Of a stretch of DNA of 16,314 nucleotides, positions 5,903-13,376 are shown one piece after another; within the stretch, counting starts at the first letter, position 1, and the number at the start of each line of letters is the position of its first letter. The position numbers were made by a program, and so were the translations under genes. The DNA is taken from positions 1 through 16,314 of the forward strand of contig JAHHUE010000035.1 of the NCBI GenBank assembly GCA_020024155.1. The letters run 5' to 3'. Under the pieces are notes generated by a model. The model was not told the DNA's origin, did no database searches, and saw only the letters and a program-made list of their open reading frames with translations. Origin of the DNA: Oscillospiraceae bacterium (GTDB lineage: Bacteria > Bacillota > Clostridia > Oscillospirales > Ruminococcaceae).

Positions 5903-8314
5903 CTATAATTTTGTAATTGGTGTAAAGTTTGCCATAATCTTCTTAACACCAACTGTGTCAAATTTAATTTCAAGCATTGCATCATTTGCAAGTGGAGTAA
6001 CTTTCATAATAGTACCATTACCAAATACTTTATGTGATACTCTTTCTCCAACATCATATTTAACAGCAACTTTTTTATTGCTTTCAACCTTGCCACCATA
6101 AACAGTAGCTGTTGGTTTGCTTGTATTGATAAGGCTGCTGGTTTGATTTGTAAATCCTCTTGATGGTTTTTTAGGATTGATAAGATTTGATGAGCCAAAA
6201 CTATTTTCGAGATTATATCTTTTTGGATTTCTATCTATTTCTTCACATACATTTCTGTCTATTTCTTCAAGAAAACGAGACGGCAGTGGTCTTTTTGTTT
6301 GACCGAAAACCATTCTTTCTGAACAGTGAGAAATATATAATTCTTTCTTGGCTCTTGTTATGCCAACATAGCAAAGTCTGCGTTCTTCCTCAATATCTTC
6401 CGGATTATATTTACTCATTTCACCTGGGAAAATACCTTCTTCAACACCAACAATAAATACATAAGGAAATTCCAATCCTTTTGCAGAGTGTATGGTCATA
6501 AGTGTTACGCAATCTGCATCTTCATCATAGTTATCAATATCACTGATAAGACTTACCTCTTCCAAAAAGCTTCTTATTGTTGCATCTTCTCCATTGTTAT
6601 TCTTATATTCCTGCATATTGGAAACAAGCTGCCCAACGTTTTCAAGTCTTGTTTTACCTTCTTCTCCTTGTGCAACAAGCATATCTTCATAACATGTTAC
6701 TCTAATAAGGTTTGGTACTATATCTTCAATTGGTGCATTATTGCACAAATCAACAACTTGATTATAAATCTGCATAAAAGAAATCAAAGAACTTGATGCA
6801 CGGCTTAGCTCTGGAAATTCATAAACATTTTTTATTATATCAATCATTGATGTATTATTTTCTTTTGCTAAATCTGCAATAGTCTGTACAGTTGTATTTC
6901 CTATTTTTCTTGCCGGAGTATTTATAATGCGTTTAAGACGCAAGTCATCACCAGGATTTATTGCAACATTTATATATGCAATAATATCTTTAATTTCCAT
7001 ACGGTCATAGAATCTGTGTCCACCAATAATTCTATATGAAATACCACTTCTTGCAAGAGCATTTTCAACAGCACTGGACTGCATATTCATTCTATATAAA
7101 ACTGCATGGTCTGAGAATTTTGCACCATTTTTTACATTATCAGCAATTGTGTCAACTATATTTCTGCTTTCATCAAGTTCTTTATTGAAGCTAAAAATCT
7201 TAACTTTTTCTCCACCTTTTTGGCTTGTCCAAAGTGTTTTACCTTTTCTTCCTTGATTATTTTTAATAACTGAGTTTGCAGCATCAAGAATATTTGATGT
7301 AGAACGGTAATTTTGTTCAAGTCTTATAACTTCTGCACCTGCAAAATGTTCTTCAAAGTTAAGAATATTTTCAATTGTTGCACCACGAAAACGATAAATA
7401 CTCTGGTCATCATCACCAACAACACAAAGATTGTTATGTCCCTGTGCAAGCAAACGGACAAGTTCAAACTGTGCTGTACTTGTATCCTGATACTCATCAA
7501 CCATTATGTATTTGTATCTATTTTGATAATACGCCAAAACATCTTCATTTTCTTTAAACAACTGAACTGTGTAGTAAATAAGGTCATCAAAGTCAAAAGC
7601 ATTTGCTTTTTTAAGTCTTATTTGATATTCTTCATAGCATTTTACAACAAGTCTTTCATGACTGTTTGATGCATATTTTTCCGCTTCTTTTGGAGAAACA
7701 AGCTTATCTTTATAGCTTGACATACGATTTATAACATTTTTAGGTGTTACAAATTTTTCATCAATATTAAGGTCTTTCATTACTTCTTTTACAATTCTTT
7801 TCTGGTCATCAGAATCGTAAATTGTAAATGAGGAATCAAAGCCAAGTCTGCTACCATCACGGCGAAGTATTCTTACACAAAGAGAGTGGAATGTGCTTGC
7901 CATAACATCTTTTGCGTATTCTTTGATTGTTTTCTCCAATCTTTCTCTAAGTTCTGCCGCTGCTTTATTGGTAAATGTAATTGCCAAGATATTGTACGGT
8001 CTTATTGGGCTTGTTGATATTTGATTTTCTTCCTCAAAAGTAAGATGTTCATTATTTTTTACAGCATTTTCAAGCTTTTGCAATAATTCATCACTAACAT
8101 CACCAGGGAAATATTGGTTGTTATGGCTTTGTCCAAAACGAACCATATTTGAAATTCTGTTTATAAGAACACTTGTTTTACCACTTCCTGCACCTGCAAG
8201 AATGAGTATTGGTCCTTTTACAGAATAAACTGCCTTTTGTTGCATTGGATTTAAAAATCCAAACTGTTTTTCTATATATTCATTTCTTAATAATTTTGCT
8301 TTTTCGAAGTCCAT
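5903..8314 (-). CDS. pcrA: ATP-dependent DNA helicase PcrA/UvrD
   Basis: Superfamily 1A 3'-5' helicase for nucleotide excision repair, plasmid replication and clearing RecA or stalled RNA polymerase. All helicase motifs are present: AGAGSGKTS (40-48), ITFTNKAAAELRERL, YIMVDEYQDTS (269-279), GDDDQSIYRFRGA, RLEQNYRST, MTIHSAKGLEF and YVGITRAKKEL. The C-terminal ~50 residues (VGERVSHKVFGNGTIMKV onward) match the Tudor-like tail by which PcrA binds RNA polymerase. A ~45-residue insertion (about 61-105) lies between motifs I and Ia, where Bacillus PcrA has only ~10 residues. The open frame starts at 8371, but AAGGAG at 8321-8326 sits 6 bases before the ATG at 8314, and the promoter (8348-8376) overlaps the longer start. 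8314 is therefore chosen, giving 803 residues. It is the first gene of the seven-gene operon. Confidence 0.97.
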   Translation of the reverse strand: MDFEKAKLLRNEYIEKQFGFLNPMQQKAVYSVKGPILILAGAGSGKTSVLINRISNMVRFGQSHNNQYFPGDVSDELLQKLENAVKNNEHLTFEEENQISTSPIRPYNILAITFTNKAAAELRERLEKTIKEYAKDVMASTFHSLCVRILRRDGSRLGFDSSFTIYDSDDQKRIVKEVMKDLNIDEKFVTPKNVINRMSSYKDKLVSPKEAEKYASNSHERLVVKCYEEYQIRLKKANAFDFDDLIYYTVQLFKENEDVLAYYQNRYKYIMVDEYQDTSTAQFELVRLLAQGHNNLCVVGDDDQSIYRFRGATIENILNFEEHFAGAEVIRLEQNYRSTSNILDAANSVIKNNQGRKGKTLWTSQKGGEKVKIFSFNKELDESRNIVDTIADNVKNGAKFSDHAVLYRMNMQSSAVENALARSGISYRIIGGHRFYDRMEIKDIIAYINVAINPGDDLRLKRIINTPARKIGNTTVQTIADLAKENNTSMIDIIKNVYEFPELSRASSSLISFMQIYNQVVDLCNNAPIEDIVPNLIRVTCYEDMLVAQGEEGKTRLENVGQLVSNMQEYKNNNGEDATIRSFLEEVSLISDIDNYDEDADCVTLMTIHSAKGLEFPYVFIVGVEEGIFPGEMSKYNPEDIEEERRLCYVGITRAKKELYISHCSERMVFGQTKRPLPSRFLEEIDRNVCEEIDRNPKRYNLENSFGSSNLINPKKPSRGFTNQTSSLINTSKPTATVYGGKVESNKKVAVKYDVGERVSHKVFGNGTIMKVTPLANDAMLEIKFDTVGVKKIMANFTPITKL

Positions 8315-8347
8315 TAAATACTCCTTATTTATATCATTATTCAAGTA

Positions 8348-8376
8348 AGTATACCATAAATGTACAAACAAGTAAA
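8348..8376 (-). promoter_or_regulatory. Sigma-A-type promoter for the pcrA operon
   Basis: On the - strand the -35 box is TTTACT (8376-8371), then a 17-base spacer, then the -10 box TATACT (8353-8348). The spacer ends in TGG, giving an extended -10. The predicted start of transcription is near base 8341, with a leader of about 27 bases containing the AAGGAG site. The match is by eye. Confidence 0.7.
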
Positions 8377-8392
8377 TTATACATTTTAATTC

Positions 8393-8407
8393 TGTGACTT
8401 TCTCACA
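8393..8407. promoter_or_regulatory. Small palindrome TGTGA-N5-TCACA upstream of the pcrA promoter
   Basis: A perfect 5-bp inverted repeat with a 5-base centre lies 16 bases upstream of the pcrA -35 box and 6 bases after the YgjP-type stop. It lacks a following T-run, so it is not a convincing terminator. An operator is possible, but repeats this short arise by chance. Confidence 0.25.
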
Positions 8408-8413
8408 TAATGA

Positions 8414-8941
8414 TTATACTATTGAATATTTGTTTAATTCTGTCTGAATTTCTTTATAATCAGGCATATATTTTTCAATTATTTTGTAAAATTTTAAAGA
8501 ATGATTTTTCTCTTTTATATGAGCTAATTCATGTATTGCAAGATATTCTCTGCATCTTTCAGGCAGCGCCATAACATTATATGTATAACAAATTGAATTT
8601 CTTGAACTGCATGAACCCCAACGCTTTTTTGCACTTGTTATTTTTATTCCGGTTGGTTTTAAGTCCATTATTCCTGCATATTTATTTGTAATATTTGTCA
8701 TACACACAAGTGCATCTTTTTTCATAGCAGATATCTGTTCTTGTGTTGGATTTATTATATATGGTCTTCTTTCCAACATTATTTTTTTGCGATTTTCTAT
8801 CCACTTTATATTGTTATTTACAAATTTATCAATAAATGCATCACTTGTTTTAATATTTGCTTTTACAATTACCTGCCCATATAAATCGACTGTTATTGCC
8901 ACTCTTTTTCTTTTTTTATCTCTTAATATTTTGTATTCCAT
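8414..8941 (-). CDS. YgjP-like (DUF45, PF01863) metallopeptidase-fold protein
   Basis: A zinc-metallopeptidase-fold protein of the YgjP/WLM family. The E. coli member has been reported to act as a UTP pyrophosphatase, so a peptidase role is not assured. The zinc motif is clear: HELAH at 137-141 with a downstream His147 (HIKEKNHSLKF) as likely third ligand. The family-specific RWGSCSSRNSI lies at 107-117 and YLAIHELAHI at 133-142. The N-terminal ~60 residues are a basic strand-rich region starting MEYKILRDKKRKRV. At 175 residues it is shorter than the usual ~230, with a reduced region before the zinc motif, but the signatures are intact. Only a weak GGTG lies 9 bases before the ATG. A terminator ends the upstream operon within the 42 bases before it, and I see no clear promoter. 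It may depend on read-through or a promoter within the mreB-like gene. Confidence 0.85.
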   Translation of the reverse strand: MEYKILRDKKRKRVAITVDLYGQVIVKANIKTSDAFIDKFVNNNIKWIENRKKIMLERRPYIINPTQEQISAMKKDALVCMTNITNKYAGIMDLKPTGIKITSAKKRWGSCSSRNSICYTYNVMALPERCREYLAIHELAHIKEKNHSLKFYKIIEKYMPDYKEIQTELNKYSIV

Positions 8942-8953
8942 TGTCTTTTCACC

Positions 8954-8980
8954 AAAAAAGGCGACTAATGCCGCCTTTTA
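8954..8980 (-). terminator. Terminator after the recD2-comF-mreB operon
   Basis: Bases 8956-8963 and 8972-8979 form an 8-bp stem (AAAAGGCG/CGCCTTTT). One wobble pair and one C-G pair extend it to 10 bp around a 4-base loop. On the - strand the stem is followed by a short T-run partly inside the stem. It lies 4 bases beyond the mreB-like stop. The short external T-run suggests incomplete termination, which could supply the YgjP-type gene. Confidence 0.7.
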
Positions 8981-8983
8981 AAT

Positions 8984-10006
8984 TTATTTTGAAAGACCTG
9001 GTGTTACATCTCTAAAACCGGATTCCAATTTTCCTTCAAGTTCAAAGGATTTACCTGTTCCTTTTGCAACACATTCTTCGCAGTTTTCTGCAATTAAAAC
9101 TTTACAGTCAACTGCTCTTTCCAAACATTTATCAAGATTTTTAAGTTTTGCGCCAGCACCTGTAAGCAATATACCATTTTCATAAATATCGCCAGAAAGT
9201 TCTGGTGGTGTAACTTCAAGTACATTTTTAATTGCAAGAATGTACTCATCAACAATTGGGTCTATTACTGGTTTAATATCCATTGTTGAAACCATAAGTT
9301 TTGCTGGCAAGCCTCTCATAAGGTCTATACCTCTAACTTCAAAACTTACACTATTTTCTTCGCAAGCAAAGCAGTCAGCAACTGAGTGTTTAAGATTTTG
9401 TGCTGTTCTTTGACCAATAACAAAGTTAAATTTAGATTTTATAAGTTTAACAATTTCTCTGTCAATTGCATTACCTGCAAGTTTTATTGATTTTGAGCAA
9501 ACAATACCACCAAGTGAAATAACAGCAATATCAGTAGTACCACCACCAATATCAACTATCATATTACCATTTGCTTTCATAATATCCAAACCTGCCCCAA
9601 TTGCAGCTGCTATTGGTTCTTCAATAATTAAAACCTGTCTTGCACCGGAAGATACAGCAGCATCAACAACTGCATTTTCTTCTATACCTGTAACTGCACT
9701 TGGAACACAAATACTTACTTTTGGTTTTACAACTTTTGAATCATAAGATTTATTGATAAAATATTTTACCATTTCTTTTGTAAGTGTGTAATTTGAAACA
9801 ACACCATCTTTCAATGGATATTCAGCCACAATATTTTTGTGAGTTTTGCCAACCATTTCAAAAGCTTTCTGACCAAAAGCAATAGGTGTGCCAGTTTCTG
9901 CGTCATAAGCAACAACGCTAGGTTCGTTTATAACGATTCCTTCATCTTCTTTGTATATCATAACTTTGGTAGTGCCAAGATCTATACCAATATCTTTTGA
10001 TGCCAT
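8984..10006 (-). CDS. mreB: MreB/Mbl-family bacterial actin
   Basis: Actin-fold ATPase that forms membrane-associated filaments guiding cell-wall synthesis. Residues, from the chosen start: phosphate-1 loop DLGTTKV (9-15), EEP (129-131) with the catalytic Glu129, phosphate-2 loop DIGGGTTDIAVISLGG (152-167), adenosine motif LTGAGAKL (281-288), and CVAKGTGKS (312-320). PLKDGVVSN and ICVPSAVTGIEENAV are also typical. The 340-residue length is normal. It differs from textbook MreB in DLGTTKV for DLGTANT and in a short polar N-terminus without an obvious amphipathic helix. No mreC or mreD is adjacent, so it is an orphan or Mbl-like copy and the gene symbol is family-level. The open frame starts at 10069 inside comF. 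GAGGGT at 10014-10019 is 7 bases before the ATG at 10006, which is preferred. It is the last gene of the recD2 operon, 19 bases after comF. Confidence 0.9.
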   Translation of the reverse strand: MASKDIGIDLGTTKVMIYKEDEGIVINEPSVVAYDAETGTPIAFGQKAFEMVGKTHKNIVAEYPLKDGVVSNYTLTKEMVKYFINKSYDSKVVKPKVSICVPSAVTGIEENAVVDAAVSSGARQVLIIEEPIAAAIGAGLDIMKANGNMIVDIGGGTTDIAVISLGGIVCSKSIKLAGNAIDREIVKLIKSKFNFVIGQRTAQNLKHSVADCFACEENSVSFEVRGIDLMRGLPAKLMVSTMDIKPVIDPIVDEYILAIKNVLEVTPPELSGDIYENGILLTGAGAKLKNLDKCLERAVDCKVLIAENCEECVAKGTGKSFELEGKLESGFRDVTPGLSK

Positions 10007-10025
10007 ATATTTTACCCTCTTTCTA

Positions 10026-10682
10026 CTATTTATTATATGCAAAAGCAATACCAATAACCTTATTGGCACCCCTTCTTTTAAGCGTTGCTGCCACTTCTTC
10101 CATTGAATAACCTGTGGTTATAATATCATCTATGATAACAACATTTTTACCTTTTACATCTTCATTAACCTTAAATGCATCTTTAAGATTAACTTTTCTT
10201 TCTTGCTTTGATAAATTATGCTGATTTTTTGTACTTTTTATCTTGCTAACAAGGCTTTTATTATACTCTATACCAGCACTTTTTGCAATCTTCTTAACCA
10301 TTTCATTTGGCAAATCATATTCTTTATTATACAACTTTGATTTATAAAATGGCATGGAAATTATTTCATCTACTTTATTTTCTTTAAAATATTCAGCAAA
10401 GTCAAAATCTATATATTTAAGAAAATCACGAATAAACCCATCACAGCTTACAAATTTTGCGTGATGCATACCAAGTTTTATTATATCATCATAGTAATAA
10501 AATGCTATACACTCATCTATATTCTTTAAGCTATTTATATTTATTTTATGGGAATAATCGCCAATTTTAAAAGCTTTTACTCTGTTTATACAGTGTTCAC
10601 ATAAAACATTTCTTTGTACTATTTTGCCACAAAATGTACACTTTGGCGGAAACAAAAAATCAATTATGGTGTATTTATTCAT
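10026..10682 (-). CDS. comF: ComF family phosphoribosyltransferase-like protein
   Basis: ComF acts inside the cell in uptake of transforming single-stranded DNA in Bacillus and relatives. In non-competent Clostridia its job is unclear. The 218-residue protein begins with a zinc-ribbon, Cys15-X2-Cys18 and Cys28-X2-Cys31. The phosphoribosyltransferase-type domain ends with the PRPP loop VVIIDDIITTGYS (181-193). QHNLSKQERKVNLKDAF (154-170) matches the family's Q-X-L-X4-R-X2-N segment. The usual RGFNQ motif is degraded to KLYNKEYDLPNE (116-127), so ligand binding may differ. Its ATG lies inside the last codons of recD2 with an 8-base overlap, and AAGAGA within recD2 is its only ribosome site, so translation is probably coupled. 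The mreB-like gene follows after 19 bases. Confidence 0.92.
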   Translation of the reverse strand: MNKYTIIDFLFPPKCTFCGKIVQRNVLCEHCINRVKAFKIGDYSHKININSLKNIDECIAFYYYDDIIKLGMHHAKFVSCDGFIRDFLKYIDFDFAEYFKENKVDEIISMPFYKSKLYNKEYDLPNEMVKKIAKSAGIEYNKSLVSKIKSTKNQHNLSKQERKVNLKDAFKVNEDVKGKNVVIIDDIITTGYSMEEVAATLKRRGANKVIGIAFAYNK

Positions 10683-12873
10683 TTAATTCTCTTAAAAAGA
10701 ACTTTATTCCTGAATATCTTAACTGTTTTCGATGATTCATTGTCATTTGCTGTAATATCTGTGGCTTTCCTATAATTACAAGCAATTCTTTTGCCCTTGT
10801 AATAGCTGTATATAATAAATTTCTATATTGCAATTCCTTTGCAGTATCAGAAATACAAAGAATAACTGCTTTAAATTCACACCCTTGACTTTTGTGAACT
10901 GTTATAGCATATGAATGTTCAAGCTGCATAAATTCTTCCTGAGTATAGACATATACCCTGTCCTCAAAACGAACATACATAATTTTATTATGTGGGTCTA
11001 TTCTTTCTATAATTCCAATATCACCATTAAAAACACCTATATCCTGTGTTCCGTCATCTTTTGTGTATTCAAGGTCATAGTTATTTTTAATTTGCATAAC
11101 TTTATCTGATTCTCTGAAAATAATTCCATTAAATGTAATTTCTCTTTTATTTGCAGATTTTGGATTCAGACTTTTTTGTAGAACAACATTTATATTTGAT
11201 GTTCCTCCTCGTTTTTTTCTTGATGGACAAAGCACCTGAATATCTTCATAGCTATCATATCCATAAGCTTGTGGCAATCTGCTTGTAACAAACTGAACAA
11301 GCAAATTTTCTGCCTTTTCCCCGTCTGCGTCTATGAAAAAGAAATCTCCATCTTTTCCTGCTGTTATAGGAGCTATACCGTTGTTTATATTGTGTGCATT
11401 AACTACTATCTGGCTTTTCTCAGATTGTCTGAAAATCTCTGTAAGCATAACACACGGAATAATATCACTTTCAATCAAATCTTTCAAAATATTGCCAGGT
11501 CCAACTGCTGGCAACTGATTTGAATCTCCAACCAAAACTATTCTGCAATTTGGTTTAACAGCGGTAATAAGCTGACTAAACAGCATTATATCTACCATAG
11601 AAAACTCATCAACAATAAGTACCTGACAAGGCAATGGGTTGTCTTGGTTTCTGGAAAACCTTATTGTTTCTTTTCCACCTGGTGTAACTTCCAACAATCT
11701 ATGAATAGTCTTTGCAGGTCTATCAGATAAATCAGAAAGTCGTTTTGCTGCTCTTCCTGTTGGAGCACAAAGACTTATCTTTAATCTCTCTGCCTCAAAC
11801 ATACTAATTATAGCTTTTACCAAAGTGGTTTTACCTGTACCTGGTCCACCAGTAATTATTGAAATTGGAGAAGTATACACTTTCTCTATTGCTTCTTTTT
11901 GCTTTTCAGCATATTTTATATTATTTATTGTTTCTATATATCCAATAATTTCGTGTACATCTTCATTTATTTCAACCTTGTTAGCTAAAATCTCGGTTAA
12001 TTTTTGAGTAATAACTCTTTCTGCAATGTATAGTTCAGTTAAAAATATAAATGGTTTATCGTATAAATTTTCTTCAACAACCAAACCTGTATCTATTATA
12101 TGCGATAGAATATTTTCTATTTTTTCAGGTTCAACTTCTATAAACATTGCAACAGTGCTTATAAGTTTTTCTTTTGGCACACAGCTGTGACCTTTAAGGG
12201 TATTGTGTCTTAAAACAAACATAATACCACCTTCTATTCTACAACTGTTGTCATAATCCATACTGAGATTTTTACTTATTTCATCTGCTCTTTCAAATTC
12301 AAAAAAGCAAGGTTCTTCACACAGCACAAAAGGATTATCTGTTACAATTTCCACAGTATTAGGCCCAAGCTGAGAATAAATCATTATTGCTTCTCTTGCT
12401 GATATATTAAACTTTGCAAGATGAACAATGGCATCTTGTACTCCATGTATCTTTTTAAATTCTTCTTGTATAGCAATAGCTTTTGCCATCGATATTCCTT
12501 GAACTTGCGAAAGTTTTTCTGGATGTAAATCTAAAATTTCAAAAGTATCTTCTCCAAATTTATCAACTATTTTTCTAGCATAAGTAGGACCTATCCCTTT
12601 AATTGCACCGCTTGATAAATATGTATATATAGCATTCATATCGCTTGGCAGACTTATCTCTATACTTTGAGCTTTAAATTGCACACCAAAAGACGGATGG
12701 TTGATGTATTGCCCAAAAGCCACCATTTTCTGACCTTCACCTACACCAGCCATCTCGCCTACGACTGTTATATATTCTGTATCTGTTTCAATATCTAAAA
12801 CTGTAAATCCTGTTTCCTCACTTTGAAAAGTAATATGAACTATATTACCTTCTATTCTATTTATCTCTTGCAA
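10675..12873 (-). CDS. recD2: ATP-dependent DNA helicase RecD2
   Basis: Superfamily 1B 5'-3' helicase without RecBC partners, linked to mismatch and replication-fork repair in Bacillus and Deinococcus. The N-terminal ~320 residues hold the RecD2-specific region with an OB-like start (GNIVHITFQSEETGFTVL, 9-26) and a helix-hairpin-helix segment IKGIGPTYARKIVDKFG (91-107). Helicase motifs follow: GGPGTGKTT (342-350), APTGRAAKRL, IVDEFSMVD (420-428), LVGDSNQLPAVGPG (447-460), TEIFRQ (478-483), YAITVHKSQGCEFKAV (655-670) and LYTAITRAKELLVIIG (687-702). At 732 residues it is normal for the family. The start codon is TTG (12873-12871), supported by GAAGG ending 6 bases upstream; no better in-frame ATG lies nearby. 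It overlaps comF by 8 bases and leads the recD2-comF-mreB operon. Confidence 0.96.
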   Translation of the reverse strand: MQEINRIEGNIVHITFQSEETGFTVLDIETDTEYITVVGEMAGVGEGQKMVAFGQYINHPSFGVQFKAQSIEISLPSDMNAIYTYLSSGAIKGIGPTYARKIVDKFGEDTFEILDLHPEKLSQVQGISMAKAIAIQEEFKKIHGVQDAIVHLAKFNISAREAIMIYSQLGPNTVEIVTDNPFVLCEEPCFFEFERADEISKNLSMDYDNSCRIEGGIMFVLRHNTLKGHSCVPKEKLISTVAMFIEVEPEKIENILSHIIDTGLVVEENLYDKPFIFLTELYIAERVITQKLTEILANKVEINEDVHEIIGYIETINNIKYAEKQKEAIEKVYTSPISIITGGPGTGKTTLVKAIISMFEAERLKISLCAPTGRAAKRLSDLSDRPAKTIHRLLEVTPGGKETIRFSRNQDNPLPCQVLIVDEFSMVDIMLFSQLITAVKPNCRIVLVGDSNQLPAVGPGNILKDLIESDIIPCVMLTEIFRQSEKSQIVVNAHNINNGIAPITAGKDGDFFFIDADGEKAENLLVQFVTSRLPQAYGYDSYEDIQVLCPSRKKRGGTSNINVVLQKSLNPKSANKREITFNGIIFRESDKVMQIKNNYDLEYTKDDGTQDIGVFNGDIGIIERIDPHNKIMYVRFEDRVYVYTQEEFMQLEHSYAITVHKSQGCEFKAVILCISDTAKELQYRNLLYTAITRAKELLVIIGKPQILQQMTMNHRKQLRYSGIKFFLRELNE

Positions 12874-12906
12874 ATTTAACCTTCTTCTATGTATTATATA
12901 TTTTAT

Positions 12907-12935
12907 ATTGTACCATAAAAATATATATCATTCCA
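12907..12935 (-). promoter_or_regulatory. Likely promoter of the recD2 operon (extended -10)
   Basis: On the - strand TACAAT (12912-12907) is preceded by TATGG, an extended -10 element. The 17-base-spaced -35 candidate TGGAAT (12935-12930) is poor. A second -10-like TATAAT lies at 12898-12893 with an even weaker -35. The distance from the first -10 to the start codon is 33 bases, the same as in the pcrA promoter. Confidence 0.5.
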
Positions 12936-12941
12936 TATATA
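12917..12941 (-). terminator. Weak AT-only hairpin after the small membrane-protein gene
   Basis: Bases 12922-12928 and 12935-12941 are 7-bp inverted repeats of alternating A/T with a 6-base loop, followed on the - strand by five T. The stem has no G-C pair, so it is a poor terminator at best. It overlaps the recD2 promoter candidate. Confidence 0.25.
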
Positions 12942-12945
12942 AATA

Positions 12946-13239
12946 TTATTTATTTGTAAATAATACTTTATTTATATAATCATACAAACTTTCTTTCTTC
13001 ATATCTTCATTGTCGCTTTTATCAAAAGGAAATAAAACAGTATAATCATTAGGCACTGTTTGTTCAACAAATTTAAACTTTCTATATGTGTTTGTTAAAT
13101 TGTTTTCATCATTTTTTATCAGTGTTATTGATGCAGGCATTGTCCTGTAAATTATCATTTTATAAATAGTGTCAATTGTTGTATATACACCCAAAATTGC
13201 AAATCCAGTCATAATAATCATATAAATATCAAAAAACAT
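12946..13239 (-). CDS. Small single-pass membrane protein of unknown function
   Basis: I cannot assign a named family. The 97-residue protein has one clear N-terminal membrane helix (about residues 4-29, from IYMIIMTGFAILGVYTTI). A basic turn (YKMIIYRTMP) follows, then a soluble ~60-residue charged tail with strand-like ASITLIKNDEN and a Tyr/Lys-rich end. The basic turn after the helix suggests the tail is cytoplasmic. The layout (one helix, then an iKN-D/E strand and a helix) recalls small clostridial proteins I have seen annotated only as hypothetical. The open frame reaches a GTG at 13248, but AGAGG at 13248-13252 sits 8 bases before the ATG at 13239, so that ATG is chosen. It lies 137 bases after the MATE gene and its terminator, so it probably has its own promoter. 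Confidence 0.75.
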   Translation of the reverse strand: MFFDIYMIIMTGFAILGVYTTIDTIYKMIIYRTMPASITLIKNDENNLTNTYRKFKFVEQTVPNDYTVLFPFDKSDNEDMKKESLYDYINKVLFTNK

Positions 13240-13303
13240 ACTAATCACCTCTTTTTATAATATGTTTAATAACTTTATTTTGTTAAAACTGGCTTTAATT
13301 TTT

Positions 13304-13331
13304 ATTATAAAAAGCAAAAATACATTCCCAA
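13304..13331 (-). promoter_or_regulatory. Candidate promoter for the small membrane-protein gene
   Basis: On the - strand TTGGGA (13331-13326), a 16-base spacer and a perfect TATAAT (13309-13304) lie 64 bases before the ATG. The -35 box falls inside the MATE terminator hairpin. An alternative is TTAACA-N18-TATTAT closer to the gene, but that would leave almost no leader before the ribosome site. Confidence 0.4.
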
Positions 13332-13353
13332 TATAAATGTTAGGAATGTATTT
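13312..13353 (-). terminator. Terminator after the MATE transporter gene
   Basis: AAATACATTCC (13318-13328) and GGAATGTATTT (13343-13353) form a perfect 11-bp stem with a 14-base loop. On the - strand the stem is followed by a T-rich run (TTTTTGCTTTTT). It lies 23 bases beyond the MATE stop codon. Confidence 0.75.
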
Positions 13354-13376
13354 ATTGTTATATTTTATGCTGTATA

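Noticed and set aside
5755..5991. A 78-codon - strand frame crossing the thyX-pcrA junction
   Set aside because: It is an alternative frame of the thyX and pcrA coding sequences; both real genes read cleanly through it with full family motifs.
7313..7669. A 118-codon + strand frame inside pcrA
   Set aside because: It is antisense to core helicase motifs, Cys/Phe/Ile-rich as expected for reverse-complement coding DNA, and lacks a ribosome site.
8371..8381. A perfect TATAAT on the - strand as a second pcrA promoter
   Set aside because: The sequence 17 bases upstream (GAGAAA) is not a usable -35 and there is no TG extension; the downstream promoter is better.
13262..13336. A 24-codon hydrophobic frame on the + strand (MFNNFILLKLALIFIIK...) like a small type I toxin
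   Set aside because: It has no ribosome site, lies over the promoter and terminator of the opposite strand, and such short AT-rich frames are expected by chance.
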